Shown in pieces: positions 5,738 through 14,715 of a DNA stretch of 14,715 bases (the stretch's first letter is position 1; the number at the start of each line of letters is the position of its first letter). The stretch covers positions 1 through 14,715 of the forward strand of contig JAEORY010000044.1 of assembly GCA_016840645.1 (NCBI GenBank), in the 5' to 3' direction. The stretch comes from Candidatus Borrarchaeota archaeon. Its GTDB lineage: Archaea; Asgardarchaeota; Sifarchaeia; Borrarchaeales; Borrarchaeaceae. The translations under genes were made by a program, and so were the position numbers. The notes under the pieces were generated by a model that saw only the letters and a list, made by a program, of their open reading frames with translations, had not been told where the DNA came from and made no database searches.

Positions 5738-6310
5738 ATGGTCACAAAAGTATATTATTCGCCCACTTTAGAAATTGCTGGTGCGGCATTGTTTGGTGCT
5801 TTGTCAATAGTAGTTTCATTTTCCGCTGCATTCATTCCAAGATTACCTTGGGGGATCGCCTTGTTCGATCCGATTGGAATCGTTTGGATCGTCTGTTTTC
5901 TTATTTTTGGTATTCGTTCAGGTATAATCTGTAGTGTGGCAGGAACCATGGGTTTAATGTTTTTTGACCCATTTGCTCCCATTGGACCATTGATGAAGTT
6001 GGCGGCTACATTACCAATGATAGTGTTACCATGGGCGATCTTAAGAATTAAAAACAAAGAATCATGTTCTGGGCGCGACTTTGCCTCCACAAAACTTTGG
6101 TTTTCTTCGGGAGTGATTGCAACTCTTATAAGGATTGCTATAATGCTTCCGATAGTTATTGTCGTAGTAAGTCTTCTATTTGGAACGCCTTTAATGGAGA
6201 TTGTAACATATGTATTGATATTGAATACGTGGCAATCAGCCTGGGATATAGCAGTTCCGTGGGTTATTGTATATCCTACAAAAATCTATGAGAAGTATTG
6301 TATTTGGTGA
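5738..6310 (+). CDS. Multi-span membrane protein resembling ECF-transporter S component
   Basis: The protein has 190 residues with about six hydrophobic segments (near 11-33, 43-58, 61-78, 86-103, 121-148 and 153-180) and few charges between them. This is the size and topology of the substrate-binding S subunits of energy-coupling-factor vitamin importers. The FGIRSGI and APIGPLMKLAATLPM segments and the NTWQSAWDIAVPW motif near the C-terminus are reminiscent of RibU-type proteins, so a vitamin such as riboflavin is a possible substrate; this is inference. AGGATGT (5724-5730) precedes the ATG by 7 bases. No EcfA or EcfT gene is in the window. The stop codon TGA (6308-6310) is formed at the junction with a decayed TnpB element, so the original C-terminus may have been longer. 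Confidence 0.7.
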   Translation: MVTKVYYSPTLEIAGAALFGALSIVVSFSAAFIPRLPWGIALFDPIGIVWIVCFLIFGIRSGIICSVAGTMGLMFFDPFAPIGPLMKLAATLPMIVLPWAILRIKNKESCSGRDFASTKLWFSSGVIATLIRIAIMLPIVIVVVSLLFGTPLMEIVTYVLILNTWQSAWDIAVPWVIVYPTKIYEKYCIW

Positions 6311-6420
6311 ACTACCTCACGCTAAAGCCGTAAGGCTTCCTGTTTCTGTGACCATACTTGCGTTAACGTAGGATATCTGAAATAATTCATCACAGACTCA
6401 AGCTATGGGGCTTTCTTGTG
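6310..6420 (-). mobile_element. Decayed TnpB element: right end and tnpB 3' tail
   Basis: The minus strand carries the 18-base end CTTTAGCGTGAGGTAGTT (6327-6310), identical to the end at 3048-3065, and a matching hairpin (CCTTAC/GTGAGG). The frame before it reads VNASMVTETGSLTALA then stop, parallel to RPSTATSLTTLA then stop at the end of the first tnpB. Further upstream there is a stop and no recognisable RuvC or zinc-finger sequence. AAGCCCCATAGCTT (near 6402-6415) may be a degenerate left-end hairpin. If so, this is a short non-autonomous copy; otherwise it is a deletion remnant. The left limit is approximate. Confidence 0.65.
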
Positions 6421-6436
6421 TCGTTACATGTAGAGT

Positions 6437-7513
6437 TCAGAAGTTCCAAAACGCAGAGAGAGAGTTCTTGAGTTTTGTTACAATTTTTTGGGTGTATTCA
6501 TAATTGATATCTTGATTCTCTTCTGGAGGTGCTTCTTCAACCTCAATGCCGAGCCCTGCCATCTCAGAAATAGAAACTAACACGCCCATTTGTAAACCTC
6601 TTTGACTGTATCCTCCTTCAAGCGCCGTAACAAATGCGTTGTTTTTACATTTTTTTGAAAGTTCTTTTGTAATGCGGAAAATTTCTTTGTAGGCATATGT
6701 AGTTAATGCCATATGCGTGAGAGGATCGCGATAGTAGGTATCATAGCCTGCTGAGACTAAAATGAACTCTGGTTCGAATTGATCAATAATAGGAATAACA
6801 ATTTCATTGACAGCATAGAGATAAGGTTCATCAGTTGTTAAAGGACGTAGAGGAATGTTCACATTGTACCCAAGACCTTCACCAACTCCAAGGTCTTCAA
6901 TATAGCCTGTTCCAGGATAACAAGTCAAAGGATCCTGATGAAGTGAGATATATAGCACTTCTGATGAATCATAAAAAATGTCTTGTGTCCCATTCCCATG
7001 ATGACTATCAATATCTAAAATGGCAATTCTATCCATTTCGTGTTTTTTCAAAAGATAATTCGCAGCAATAGCCACATTATTGAAAAAACAGAATCCCATG
7101 GCTCTTTTTTTCGTCGCATGATGTCCAGGAGGGCGTACTATCGCAAAAGAGTTTTCAACTGCTCCTTGAATACATTGTTCGACAGCTTCAATCACACCAC
7201 CTGCAGCAAGTAATGCAATTTCAAAAGTTCTTTGTGATGCTACTGTATCTGGGTCAAGATAACCTCCACCTTCTTCTGATGTGCGCTTCACAAGTTCAAA
7301 GAGTTTCTCAGAATGTACGGCTAACACATCTTCTGGAGTTGCTGGTTTTGGCTCAATCAATTGAATTAATGGATTGGCAAACACATTATATTCATCTAAA
7401 ATTTGCTTAATTAAAATTAGTCTTCTTCTTGCTTCAGGATGGGTTGATCGGGTGGGTATATGTTCCAGATATTCTGGTGAATAAATGATACCAGTTGTCA
7501 CAGATTCCACCAT
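6437..7513 (-). CDS. HDAC-family (class II type) zinc deacetylase
   Basis: This is a zinc amidohydrolase of the histone deacetylase/acetylpolyamine amidohydrolase/AcuC superfamily, removing acetyl groups from lysine or polyamines. It has 358 residues, complete from ATG to TGA. Motifs are RPPGHHA with the catalytic H131-H132, GFCFFNNVAIAA, ILDIDSHHGNGTQDIFY with zinc ligands D169 and H171, SAGYD with ligand D258, and LEGGYS with the transition-state Y302. The usual D-V-H is D-S-H here, and N after GGY is S. Substrate cannot be read from the sequence; archaeal chromatin proteins or polyamines are the obvious candidates. It lies 232 bases downstream of the helicase on the same strand, so it probably has its own promoter. 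I see nothing definite in that 232-base gap. Confidence 0.92.
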   Translation of the reverse strand: MVESVTTGIIYSPEYLEHIPTRSTHPEARRRLILIKQILDEYNVFANPLIQLIEPKPATPEDVLAVHSEKLFELVKRTSEEGGGYLDPDTVASQRTFEIALLAAGGVIEAVEQCIQGAVENSFAIVRPPGHHATKKRAMGFCFFNNVAIAANYLLKKHEMDRIAILDIDSHHGNGTQDIFYDSSEVLYISLHQDPLTCYPGTGYIEDLGVGEGLGYNVNIPLRPLTTDEPYLYAVNEIVIPIIDQFEPEFILVSAGYDTYYRDPLTHMALTTYAYKEIFRITKELSKKCKNNAFVTALEGGYSQRGLQMGVLVSISEMAGLGIEVEEAPPEENQDINYEYTQKIVTKLKNSLSAFWNF

Positions 7514-7745
7514 TTACTATAGTTTGCTTTATGAAAACTTTCCAAATACCTAGAAAATGGTATTAAGAGAGTATTTCTTCAATAGAAGACACTGTTTAAT
7601 AAATGTATGATAAACGTATCTATAAGGATTATTTTTTAGGCTCTTACAAAACAAAAAGAATCAATGTTTGCTGAGGTTTCTTCGTTGGGCTCTTTTTATA
7701 ACCAGATTAATGAAATACCAGATCTCAATTGAGACGAATAAGATA

Positions 7746-10043
7746 TTAGAAAGAAGTTAATCGCGTTTGACTAGGTTTTTTCTTTTCGATTTCTTCTTGT
7801 GGTAAATCTGGTGTATCAAATTCACGTCCTATTTGTTGAAAAATATCTCTAAGGACTGATCTACCTAGAGTTGGGATATTTAGTAACTTCACAATTGGCG
7901 CTTTTTTGAGATCTTCTATTGTCTTGATCCCATTTTTATACAATAAACGCCCTCTTTTTCTCCCAACACCTTTAATGTTGACTAATTCTGCAACCTCTTC
8001 TTTCACACCATATTTTACTCTAGTTCTGAGAGTTTCCACTAATTTTCGCGGTTCTTTTAGTTTGAAAAGCGTCGATATTTCAGATGCGGCGTAGAGCAGC
8101 CATTCAGCTGCTTCTGTCATATTAAATAAATCGCCAGAACTCACAGAATAGCGTATAGATAAATCTTCTTCTGAAACCTCATCAATCCAATCAAGTAGTA
8201 CTTTAGCTGTTTTAACATTTGATAAATAAAACTCGAAATCTGGATCGTATTCATCAGGTATGTCAATTAAAAATTCATTGTAGTTATCCTCTACAAAGAA
8301 CATCATTTCTCCATAATCTTTCTTTCGTAAGTAAAACTGAAGCATATTTGGTGTTGAGCAAATTAGGTGAAGAATACCTAGTTCGGTAATTGTCTCATCT
8401 TTATTGTTTTGAAGTGTATTTTTGATTATAGCACCTGATAAGGGATCTATATAAAGATTTGAAACACGTTTGCCAAATTTGGTTGCTATAATTTTTCCAT
8501 TCTTATATTCAATCAACTGTTCTGTAATTAAAAAGCCAATCACATCAGAAATCACACCAGAGATTTCGTCAAGGGCGTACTGATGACCATAGAACGTCTT
8601 GGAAACCCACTTGTAAATGTCACCCTCTGTATCAACAAAACCTGTAGCAATAATACCTAAAAGATGACTTCTTAGAGAGGATAGCGCTGCAAGTTTTGAA
8701 GTGATTCTTTCTGTATCCCCATTTATATAGCGTTCCATTAGTTCATCTTTTTCTTCTTCTGACTTGGAAATTAGAATCGCCTCACCAACAGTGTCAAACT
8801 TTGGTCTTCCAGCTCTACCTGCCATTTGTTTATACTCAAGGACGGGTATTTCAACTAGGTTACCCAATCTTACTCTGCTAAAACTGTATCTCTTATAATC
8901 TCTGATGACAACTCGTCTTGCAGGCATGTTGAGCCCTGCTGCAAGTGTCGGAGTTGCACAAATTGCAAAAATAAGTTTCTCTTTAAAATACCTCTCAACT
9001 ATCCTTCTATGGCGATAATCCATCCCAGCATGATGAAATGCTACTCCTCTTAAAACAGACTGCGCTAGACGTGCACGTAATGAAGTATCTGCTCCCATGG
9101 ACAAAATTTCTTCTTTGATTCTTCTGAATCCATCTTTTTTCTCATTTGCTAAATAATTTGGGATAGATCGTGCTAATTTAGCAGCTAATGACATCGTCGA
9201 TTTTCTTGTATTTGTAAAAACTATCATCTGTCCATTTTTGCGTAGCACATCTCTTAGCAAGTTTAACATAGGGTCTTCACTAGTTTGTTTTGTTTTTCTC
9301 TTCCTTTTCATGGCTGTTGTTTTTGCTTTGCTACTTTTCTCCGGTTGTATGGATGCGCTAGAGATCTCTTCTGATGATCCATCTTTAAACTCAATTGTCC
9401 CATTGTAATAAACACCTTCTCGTAAGATCACTGGTCTCCATTCGCTCAGAATTAATTTAGCATTTAACCACTCTGCAATTTCGTTCGCATTCTTTATAGT
9501 TGCAGAAAGTGCTAAAATTTGAGCTTCTGGATTTATTTGTCTAAGTTTAGATAGGGCTACCTCAAGTGTTGGGCCTCGACTCGGATCTGTAATGAGATGT
9601 ATCTCATCACTTACAATAAGCGAAATATCTTTCATCCAAGAAACCTGATGTCGTAACAATGAATCGGCTTTCTCGTTAGAACAGATTATTATATCGAAAT
9701 TCTTCAACCATTGATCTTTTGTATCAAAATCACCTGTACTTACTATCGTTTTAATTCCTAGCTTCTCCTCATATTTTTGGAATTCCTCTTTCTTCTCAGA
9801 AGCTAAGGCTTTTAGCGGAACGAGATAGATTACTTTACCACCCCATTCTAAAATATGCTTCAGCATAGCTAACTCTGCTATCAATGTTTTTCCCGATGCA
9901 GTAGGACATGCCAATAACATATTATCTCCATCAAGGACACCTTCTCGGATTGCATCTGCTTGCGGCGGATAGAGATCTATAAGTCCTTGGTTTTTCAATA
10001 AATCTAAAACTTCTTTGGGAAATGGAAGATTTTCTATTTTCAC
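7746..10043 (-). CDS. hel308: Hel308-like Ski2-family DNA helicase
   Basis: Hel308 is a 3'-5' superfamily 2 helicase acting at stalled replication forks. I start at GTG 10043 (VKIENLPFPKEVL), which aligns with the family N-terminus and has GGAGGAG (10054-10060) 10 bases upstream. The TTG at 10067 would place that site inside the gene. The product is 765 residues. Motifs are LYPPQADAI (Q-type), Walker A ACPTASGKT (45-53), PLKALASEK, DEIH (146-149), LSAT, IVFTNTRK, TPTLAAGLNMPARRVVI and QMAGRAGR (406-413). A ratchet region and a helix-hairpin-helix (LVNIKGVGRKRGRLLYKNG) follow. A lysine/arginine-rich insert (about 232-258) lies between the RecA domains, making the protein somewhat longer than typical. 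It ends QTRLTSF, like a PCNA-interacting peptide. It lies 109 bases downstream of mcm on the same strand. Confidence 0.93.
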   Translation of the reverse strand: MKIENLPFPKEVLDLLKNQGLIDLYPPQADAIREGVLDGDNMLLACPTASGKTLIAELAMLKHILEWGGKVIYLVPLKALASEKKEEFQKYEEKLGIKTIVSTGDFDTKDQWLKNFDIIICSNEKADSLLRHQVSWMKDISLIVSDEIHLITDPSRGPTLEVALSKLRQINPEAQILALSATIKNANEIAEWLNAKLILSEWRPVILREGVYYNGTIEFKDGSSEEISSASIQPEKSSKAKTTAMKRKRKTKQTSEDPMLNLLRDVLRKNGQMIVFTNTRKSTMSLAAKLARSIPNYLANEKKDGFRRIKEEILSMGADTSLRARLAQSVLRGVAFHHAGMDYRHRRIVERYFKEKLIFAICATPTLAAGLNMPARRVVIRDYKRYSFSRVRLGNLVEIPVLEYKQMAGRAGRPKFDTVGEAILISKSEEEKDELMERYINGDTERITSKLAALSSLRSHLLGIIATGFVDTEGDIYKWVSKTFYGHQYALDEISGVISDVIGFLITEQLIEYKNGKIIATKFGKRVSNLYIDPLSGAIIKNTLQNNKDETITELGILHLICSTPNMLQFYLRKKDYGEMMFFVEDNYNEFLIDIPDEYDPDFEFYLSNVKTAKVLLDWIDEVSEEDLSIRYSVSSGDLFNMTEAAEWLLYAASEISTLFKLKEPRKLVETLRTRVKYGVKEEVAELVNIKGVGRKRGRLLYKNGIKTIEDLKKAPIVKLLNIPTLGRSVLRDIFQQIGREFDTPDLPQEEIEKKKPSQTRLTSF

Positions 10044-10152
10044 GTGGATAAAACTCCTCCGATTCAAAAGCAGATTCTTTTTTTGCGATTACAATTTAAA
10101 TTACTCACCCTAATGAAAAGGGCTTTCGCTGGTTTGGTTTGAGAAAGATCTT

Positions 10153-13100
10153 TTAAGATTCACTAATTCGCTTAATAAACCCACTTTTCGGCTCATAAAT
10201 TTCTCCACTCTGTTGTAGGTTATCTAGTGCACGCTTCACAAATGGAGGCTCAAAGCCTGCATCTTCTGCCCTCTGCATCAGTTTAGAAATGGGCACATTA
10301 CCGCCCATTTCAACCTCCAAGCCTTTTATTAAATCAAGCAGTTCTGAAATCTTATCTCTAGTGCTCTTTGTTTGTCCAAGCATAATTGAATCAATATCAT
10401 ATCTTCCGCTTTCATCTACGCCAACTTGCTGTAATGAATACTTCATTAAGCGAATTGCTGCCTCGGCATCCTCAGCTGAGACTTCCTCCCGAAGCGCCAT
10501 TTTTGCCCTTGCTTCGGATATTCTGACAAGTGCTTCTAATTGCCGTGCAGTTATTGGAATAGGGGAATTCGCTTCTTCTCCAGCTTTTCTCATACGTAAA
10601 TAGAATTCTTGTAATTTTTCGCCTGCCTCTAATGTCAACTTTGGACGAATCCTGCTTTTGGCAAAGGCAATATATTTCCTAAGCAATACTGGATCGATTG
10701 GAGATTCTATCACCATAGAATCACCTTTCTCGTGAAGTTTTAAAATGTGCTCAGCAATTTCTCTATCGTATTCCGCATCTGGCTTGTCAGTTATTGTAAA
10801 CAGTAAGTCGAATCGAGAAAGGATTGTCACGGGCAGTCTAATATTTTCAGCAGGCGTACCATGAATATTATAGCGACCTTTGTACGGGTTGGCGGCCGCA
10901 AGGATTGAGGTCCTCGCGTTTAATGTGGCGATGATTCCGGCCTTCGCAATTGAAACGGTGTTGTGGAGAATTAAACCTTGACTAATAAAGCGATGCGTTG
11001 GCTCTACCGTTACATCGTAGACATAAGGACATGCCCATTTTCCTGAATTTGGTATCTTCTCGATTTTTTTTATGCGAAGGCAACGTATATCGCTATCGAG
11101 CAGTTTTTCTATTTCGTTTATTTCTTTTTCAATTTGCTTGCACTCATTGAGGACTGCGTCTGCAAGTAGAATGACAATTTTATTCTTAGTTTCATCTGTA
11201 CATCCCCCTCGTTCTAAATGACCAATAAATGAACCAGATCTGTTGATTTTTTGACCAGCAGTTCCCTGAGACCAATTAAGAATCCGCCTAGTAGCCATTA
11301 TAGGTAGTGGCAACTTATTAAGATGTGCTTTAGCCTCATTAAACGCATTTTTTGCCTCATTAAGATGTTTCTGAAGCAATGTCCGAGTAATACCATAGCC
11401 TTCATTAATCGCACGGTAAAATGTCCCTTTGTAAGTTAGACCAATTCGCTTGAACAATTTCCTTATCTTAACTCCAATTCCAGGTGGAAAGACATCGTGA
11501 TCGTAATTTGATTTCGCAGATCGATTTACCAACTTAGATATTTTTTTCATACGAGGATCCCATTGCTCGATAATCATTTGGAAGAAAAGCGGGAGACTGC
11601 TACCACGAATACATACCTTATATGAGTCGTTATAAGAATCATGGACTATTCGGCTTTGGATTCCAACACATAATAAAAGATCTTGATAATCAAGAGCAAG
11701 TTTAGGTGATGAGGTGCGATAGGACAAAGTTTCGGATTCTAAACTTCCATCTCCGAGAAAAGCAGCTTTAAGGAATTGTTTTACTACTAATTCTCCAGAA
11801 ACAAACAACTGTGGCGGAATACGTTTATATTTTGCAGTGTTAAGAACTTCAGGAAAGTTTTCCCGGAAGAAATCTCTTAATTGGGCGGATACAAAGCGGA
11901 GTGTTCGATTACGATCGATATAGTTAATTCCCTCTAAACCAAAAAGATCCTGCATTAGTGATGAGATATCCTTCACGATTGGATCTAATGTGTTGCTAAA
12001 ACCAAGTTCAGCAGAGGAGCCATCATAACTATATCCTTCTGATACAAAATATCCAAGAAGTCTAGCAATTTCCGGAGTTACACGTTCAGGAAGAGCAATT
12101 GATTTCGCATTATAATGTATTGGAATATCTGTGTTAAGCAAGGCTCCAGGATTATGACCACATGGCATAATTCGTGGTGCAGGCACAAAATCTCCAACCT
12201 TAATATCAGTAGCTGAAACTACGCTAATAGAATCTTCCCTAAAAACAAAAAGTGGATGCTCAGGTGTTACTATAATGTATCTGCCATTGCCAAATTTAAT
12301 TCTAAAAAAGTATTCAGGAGAGGAATGACGACTTACACGAGCGATACAAATTCGACCCACCTTAAGAAAGTCTGAAGTAAATACCTCTAAGTCAAAGGAT
12401 CGCATGTCCAGAATTTCGCAATTTATTCCTTGAACAACCTTTTTGGGATTACTTTCAAAGAGATTATCTACTAACTCCCCTATTGGTTCTCTAGTTCCAT
12501 CTGCTAACAAGATTTCCGTAAATGGATGATAACTATGTTGTTCCATCGCCTCATGTATGGCGACCCTGTCTTCGGTTCTCATTTTGTCGAACTCATCAAT
12601 ACAAGCAACTCCCATATCAGAAAGTACAAGCGCGCCTGCCTCAAGCGTCATCTCTCCAGTATCAGCATCTCTCATTACCGCCGCAGTGTTATGTACAACT
12701 ATGCCATTTGCTATGAAATTATGGGAGTCAGGTACTGTTAAATCGTATACATAAGGTTCTTGCGCATTGATTTCCTTCACTTCTTCAACTTCATCCCAAA
12801 AAATGTCTGATCGAGCGAGGCTCTTTAAAAGTTCGTATTTTTTGATATATTCTTCGTGTTGTTTTTTGGTGGATTCTATAATTGTCTTCCAATAATCAAC
12901 AATATCGAGATTCAATTTCTTTTCAGTTCTTTTTAAAAGAGAAACAAAAACTCCAATTGGAATTCGGACATTTCTATCTTTTCGCAAGAAGTAGTCAGAA
13001 AGCTTTGTGCGTGAGATTTTTGCATATTTACCAATCTTTTCTATGGAGATTATTTTCTTAACTTCTTGATAGAATTTGTTTCTTGAGCTGTATGATATCT

Positions 13101-14715
13101 CTATACGATGTCTGAGCCAATCTAATTCAATTTTTTCAAGAAGATCCAAAAGTCTTTTGCTTGAGATATTTCGTCTTTCTAATTCATAGGGCGAAAATGA
13201 GCACTTACGCCCAGTTAATTCTCGACTTGTGTATCCATAAAACTCTACAATTTCTTTTAGGGTGAATGAAATACTAGGAATGTTATCTACATTCTTATGA
13301 TATTCTTTCTGAATTTTACAATATTCCGATAACAGTAAACTCTTTTTTGGATGTTTGAAACCGATATTATTTTTGAATACAACGAGATCGGCATATCCGC
13401 TAATGGTGAGTTCATATTTTTCTTTCTTACCTACAATTTTCTTCCCTGATTTCATAATGACTGTTTTAGGTTTTCTTTTTCTGATGAAAGAAACGATTCC
13501 TAGAGTTGAAAGAGCATTTTTAACAAACTCTACCAAATTCTTGCTAGTTGAAGAAAAGCCAATTTGTGAAGATCCACCACTTGATCTTTTCGAAATCCAT
13601 CCATCCGTGTCAAAAAGTGCTCTAAGAAAAGCATAAAGATATTCTTTTTTATAAAATATGATTTCTGTGCTAGGAGAGATATTATCCGATTTTGGTGCTT
13701 CACTAAGACCAAATTTTGAAAAAATATGATACATTAATGATGACCAAATGGCACAGGTTGCGGCTCTTTCGCAAGTATTTTTTGATCTATTAACATTAAA
13801 ACCCATATTTTTGAAGAAGTGTTCGAATTCTTCCAATAAAATGCGTTCTCGATTATGGAATCTTAATTGCGTTCCACCATATCCTTTTTCACTTTTATCG
13901 ACATAAATACTTCCATCTCCAACAATTAAACCCATTATATAGAACCAATCTTCATTCAGATTTTTAGGAAGTACATATTTGAAGCCATTTTTGGGTTCAA
14001 CATAAATTTCATCACGCAGGCATGCTTCCGCATCTTCCTCAAGCAAATCACACAATTCTATGAAACGTTGAAGTGGAATGTTTCCAACATGACCGCTATT
14101 TTTCCATCTGTAAAGTGTATCTTCGTTTACATTGAGAAAATTGGCTATATCGCTCATTGACACATTCAATTTCTTTTTTAGCCTCTCAAGCAATTCCTTA
14201 ACTTCATTTTCAACATTCAGAAGCCTAATGTTGCCCTGATAGTCCTTAATTAACTCAAAGATGGTAGGAACTTCTTTTTCAAAATTAACAGGAAGTGTTC
14301 TCGCCACAGCTATTCGATCTTTTGATTTAAGAAGATTTGACGGTTTCCATAATAAACCGTTCTTATTAATTGAGAGAAGACTAGTTTGAGGAGTTAATTT
14401 TAACTCTCTTCCCGTTCGAGTAATTATCTTTATTAATTTTTCTGGACTTTTGATTCTCCAGACTTTTGATATTCCTCGGGATTTTAATTCTAGATTATTT
14501 GAATGAAATACCTTTGAACAACCTGATTTCTCCTTGTATTCTATCGACTCATTATACTTAGATATTTCACCAGATTTTAACTCATCTTCTACTATTTGAG
14601 ATATGGGTAATATGTCATCTGAAAGAAACACATTACTATCACCAGAAATGCACAGTCCAGCTGCCGTTGAACCTTTTCCTGATGTATAAAGGGCTCTTGG
14701 TGCTATACGTGCTAC
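10153..14715 (-). CDS. mcm: Replicative helicase MCM, two inteins, N-terminus beyond window
   Basis: This is the hexameric AAA+ helicase that unwinds DNA at archaeal forks. The frame stays open to base 14715, so the N-terminal DNA-binding domain lies outside. The extein is in three pieces. 14653-14715 ends with Walker [11 protein letters not shown]. 12535-12687 runs from [13 protein letters not shown] through Walker B CIDEFDKM to AIHEAMEQH. 10153-10959 starts [18 protein letters not shown], with sensor 1 AAANP, the arginine-finger region LSRFDLLF, and a C-terminal winged helix ending [10 protein letters not shown]. Splicing joins AGL to TAAV and EQH to TVSI, restoring a normal MCM; the H before the second junction is Q in many relatives. 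Both inteins sit in conserved ATPase motifs, so the unspliced protein cannot be active. Any GTG start inside the first intein (e.g. 14631) is not a real start. Confidence 0.96.
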   Translation of the reverse strand, partial: VARIAPRALYTSGKGSTAAGLCISGDSNVFLSDDILPISQIVEDELKSGEISKYNESIEYKEKSGCSKVFHSNNLELKSRGISKVWRIKSPEKLIKIITRTGRELKLTPQTSLLSINKNGLLWKPSNLLKSKDRIAVARTLPVNFEKEVPTIFELIKDYQGNIRLLNVENEVKELLERLKKKLNVSMSDIANFLNVNEDTLYRWKNSGHVGNIPLQRFIELCDLLEEDAEACLRDEIYVEPKNGFKYVLPKNLNEDWFYIMGLIVGDGSIYVDKSEKGYGGTQLRFHNRERILLEEFEHFFKNMGFNVNRSKNTCERAATCAIWSSLMYHIFSKFGLSEAPKSDNISPSTEIIFYKKEYLYAFLRALFDTDGWISKRSSGGSSQIGFSSTSKNLVEFVKNALSTLGIVSFIRKRKPKTVIMKSGKKIVGKKEKYELTISGYADLVVFKNNIGFKHPKKSLLLSEYCKIQKEYHKNVDNIPSISFTLKEIVEFYGYTSRELTGRKCSFSPYELERRNISSKRLLDLLEKIELDWLRHRIEISYSSRNKFYQEVKKIISIEKIGKYAKISRTKLSDYFLRKDRNVRIPIGVFVSLLKRTEKKLNLDIVDYWKTIIESTKKQHEEYIKKYELLKSLARSDIFWDEVEEVKEINAQEPYVYDLTVPDSHNFIANGIVVHNTAAVMRDADTGEMTLEAGALVLSDMGVACIDEFDKMRTEDRVAIHEAMEQHSYHPFTEILLADGTREPIGELVDNLFESNPKKVVQGINCEILDMRSFDLEVFTSDFLKVGRICIARVSRHSSPEYFFRIKFGNGRYIIVTPEHPLFVFREDSISVVSATDIKVGDFVPAPRIMPCGHNPGALLNTDIPIHYNAKSIALPERVTPEIARLLGYFVSEGYSYDGSSAELGFSNTLDPIVKDISSLMQDLFGLEGINYIDRNRTLRFVSAQLRDFFRENFPEVLNTAKYKRIPPQLFVSGELVVKQFLKAAFLGDGSLESETLSYRTSSPKLALDYQDLLLCVGIQSRIVHDSYNDSYKVCIRGSSLPLFFQMIIEQWDPRMKKISKLVNRSAKSNYDHDVFPPGIGVKIRKLFKRIGLTYKGTFYRAINEGYGITRTLLQKHLNEAKNAFNEAKAHLNKLPLPIMATRRILNWSQGTAGQKINRSGSFIGHLERGGCTDETKNKIVILLADAVLNECKQIEKEINEIEKLLDSDIRCLRIKKIEKIPNSGKWACPYVYDVTVEPTHRFISQGLILHNTVSIAKAGIIATLNARTSILAAANPYKGRYNIHGTPAENIRLPVTILSRFDLLFTITDKPDAEYDREIAEHILKLHEKGDSMVIESPIDPVLLRKYIAFAKSRIRPKLTLEAGEKLQEFYLRMRKAGEEANSPIPITARQLEALVRISEARAKMALREEVSAEDAEAAIRLMKYSLQQVGVDESGRYDIDSIMLGQTKSTRDKISELLDLIKGLEVEMGGNVPISKLMQRAEDAGFEPPFVKRALDNLQQSGEIYEPKSGFIKRISES
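10960..12534 (-). other. MCM intein 2 (after Walker B, EQ-H/T site), 525 residues, LAGLIDADG endonuclease
   Basis: The intein begins with Ser1 ([21 protein letters not shown]) after AMEQH and ends [21 protein letters not shown] before Thr. Block B is canonical ([13 protein letters not shown] at 90-93), and the final His-Asn pair is present. The endonuclease motifs are [10 protein letters not shown] (E166, where Asp is commoner) and [12 protein letters not shown] (D262). After these comes a helical segment with an [15 protein letters not shown] stretch resembling a DNA-binding helix-turn-helix. Ser1 chemistry proceeds by an N-O rather than N-S shift. Confidence 0.93.
12688..14652 (-). other. 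MCM intein 1 (Walker A site), 655 residues, LAGLIDADG endonuclease
   Basis: The intein starts at Cys1 ([13 protein letters not shown]) directly after GKGSTAAGL and ends [21 protein letters not shown], with Thr as +1 residue. The penultimate His and terminal Asn are present. Block B reads [10 protein letters not shown] (TPQT at 87-90), so the usual T-x-x-H histidine is Thr. An Xre-like helix-turn-helix lies near 163-183 ([19 protein letters not shown]). Two LAGLIDADG motifs, IMGLIVGDG with D246 and [12 protein letters not shown] with D350, look intact. [15 protein letters not shown] segment follows. The C-terminal part has a second helical DNA-binding-like region ([17 protein letters not shown]). 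Confidence 0.93.

Noticed and set aside
10153..14631. A 1492-residue protein starting at GTG 14631.
   Set aside because: That codon is residue 8 of intein 1; the frame continues to the window edge with MCM Walker A sequence.
1..14715. CRISPR array or long tandem repeats.
   Set aside because: No regularly spaced repeats were seen; the only shared repeats are the two TnpB element ends and the promoter blocks.

Overview
The window comes from an archaeon with an AT-rich genome. The evidence is the mix of information-processing genes: a Pelota/Dom34 homologue, exosome subunit Csl4, RNA polymerase subunit L, a DUF2067 protein, a Hel308-type helicase and MCM. Starts are often GTG or TTG, and promoter-like signals are of the TATA type. 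A class II histone-deacetylase-like protein, GatC and a Trm9/ALKBH8-like methyltransferase would fit an Asgard or TACK-type lineage, but nothing here fixes the phylum.

Layout from left to right. A methyltransferase cut by the window edge (1-441, +) converges on pelota (710-1792, -). An IS1341-type (IS200/IS605 superfamily) TnpB element lies directly against the 5' end of pelota (about 1799-3065). Its tnpB keeps all three RuvC acidic residues and the zinc finger but is broken by one in-frame TAA. Directly after its right end is the 3' remnant of an unidentified gene. Next comes a + strand RNA-metabolism cluster: csl4, a DUF2067 gene and rpoL. csl4 and the DUF2067 gene each carry the same promoter-like block. 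Convergent to these is gatC (-), with a tRNA-Pro(GGG) gene (-) just upstream of it. The tRNA gene is interrupted twice, in the acceptor stem and in the T loop, each time by a 30-nt hairpin. A small membrane protein resembling ECF-transporter S components (+) follows. Its stop codon coincides with the right end of a second, decayed copy of the TnpB element (6310-6420, -).

The right half is a minus-strand set: an HDAC-family deacetylase, a Hel308-like helicase with a basic insert and a C-terminal PCNA-binding-like motif, and mcm. MCM runs off the right edge and carries two large inteins with LAGLIDADG endonuclease domains. One sits in the Walker A P-loop and the other just after Walker B. The first intein lacks the usual block B histidine.

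Regarding joint function, csl4, DUF2067 and rpoL are a transcription/RNA-decay neighbourhood, while mcm and hel308 are a replication/repair pair. The striking theme is intervening sequences that must be removed after transcription or translation, in tRNA-Pro and MCM, next to the remains of TnpB elements that sit exactly on the ends of cellular genes.
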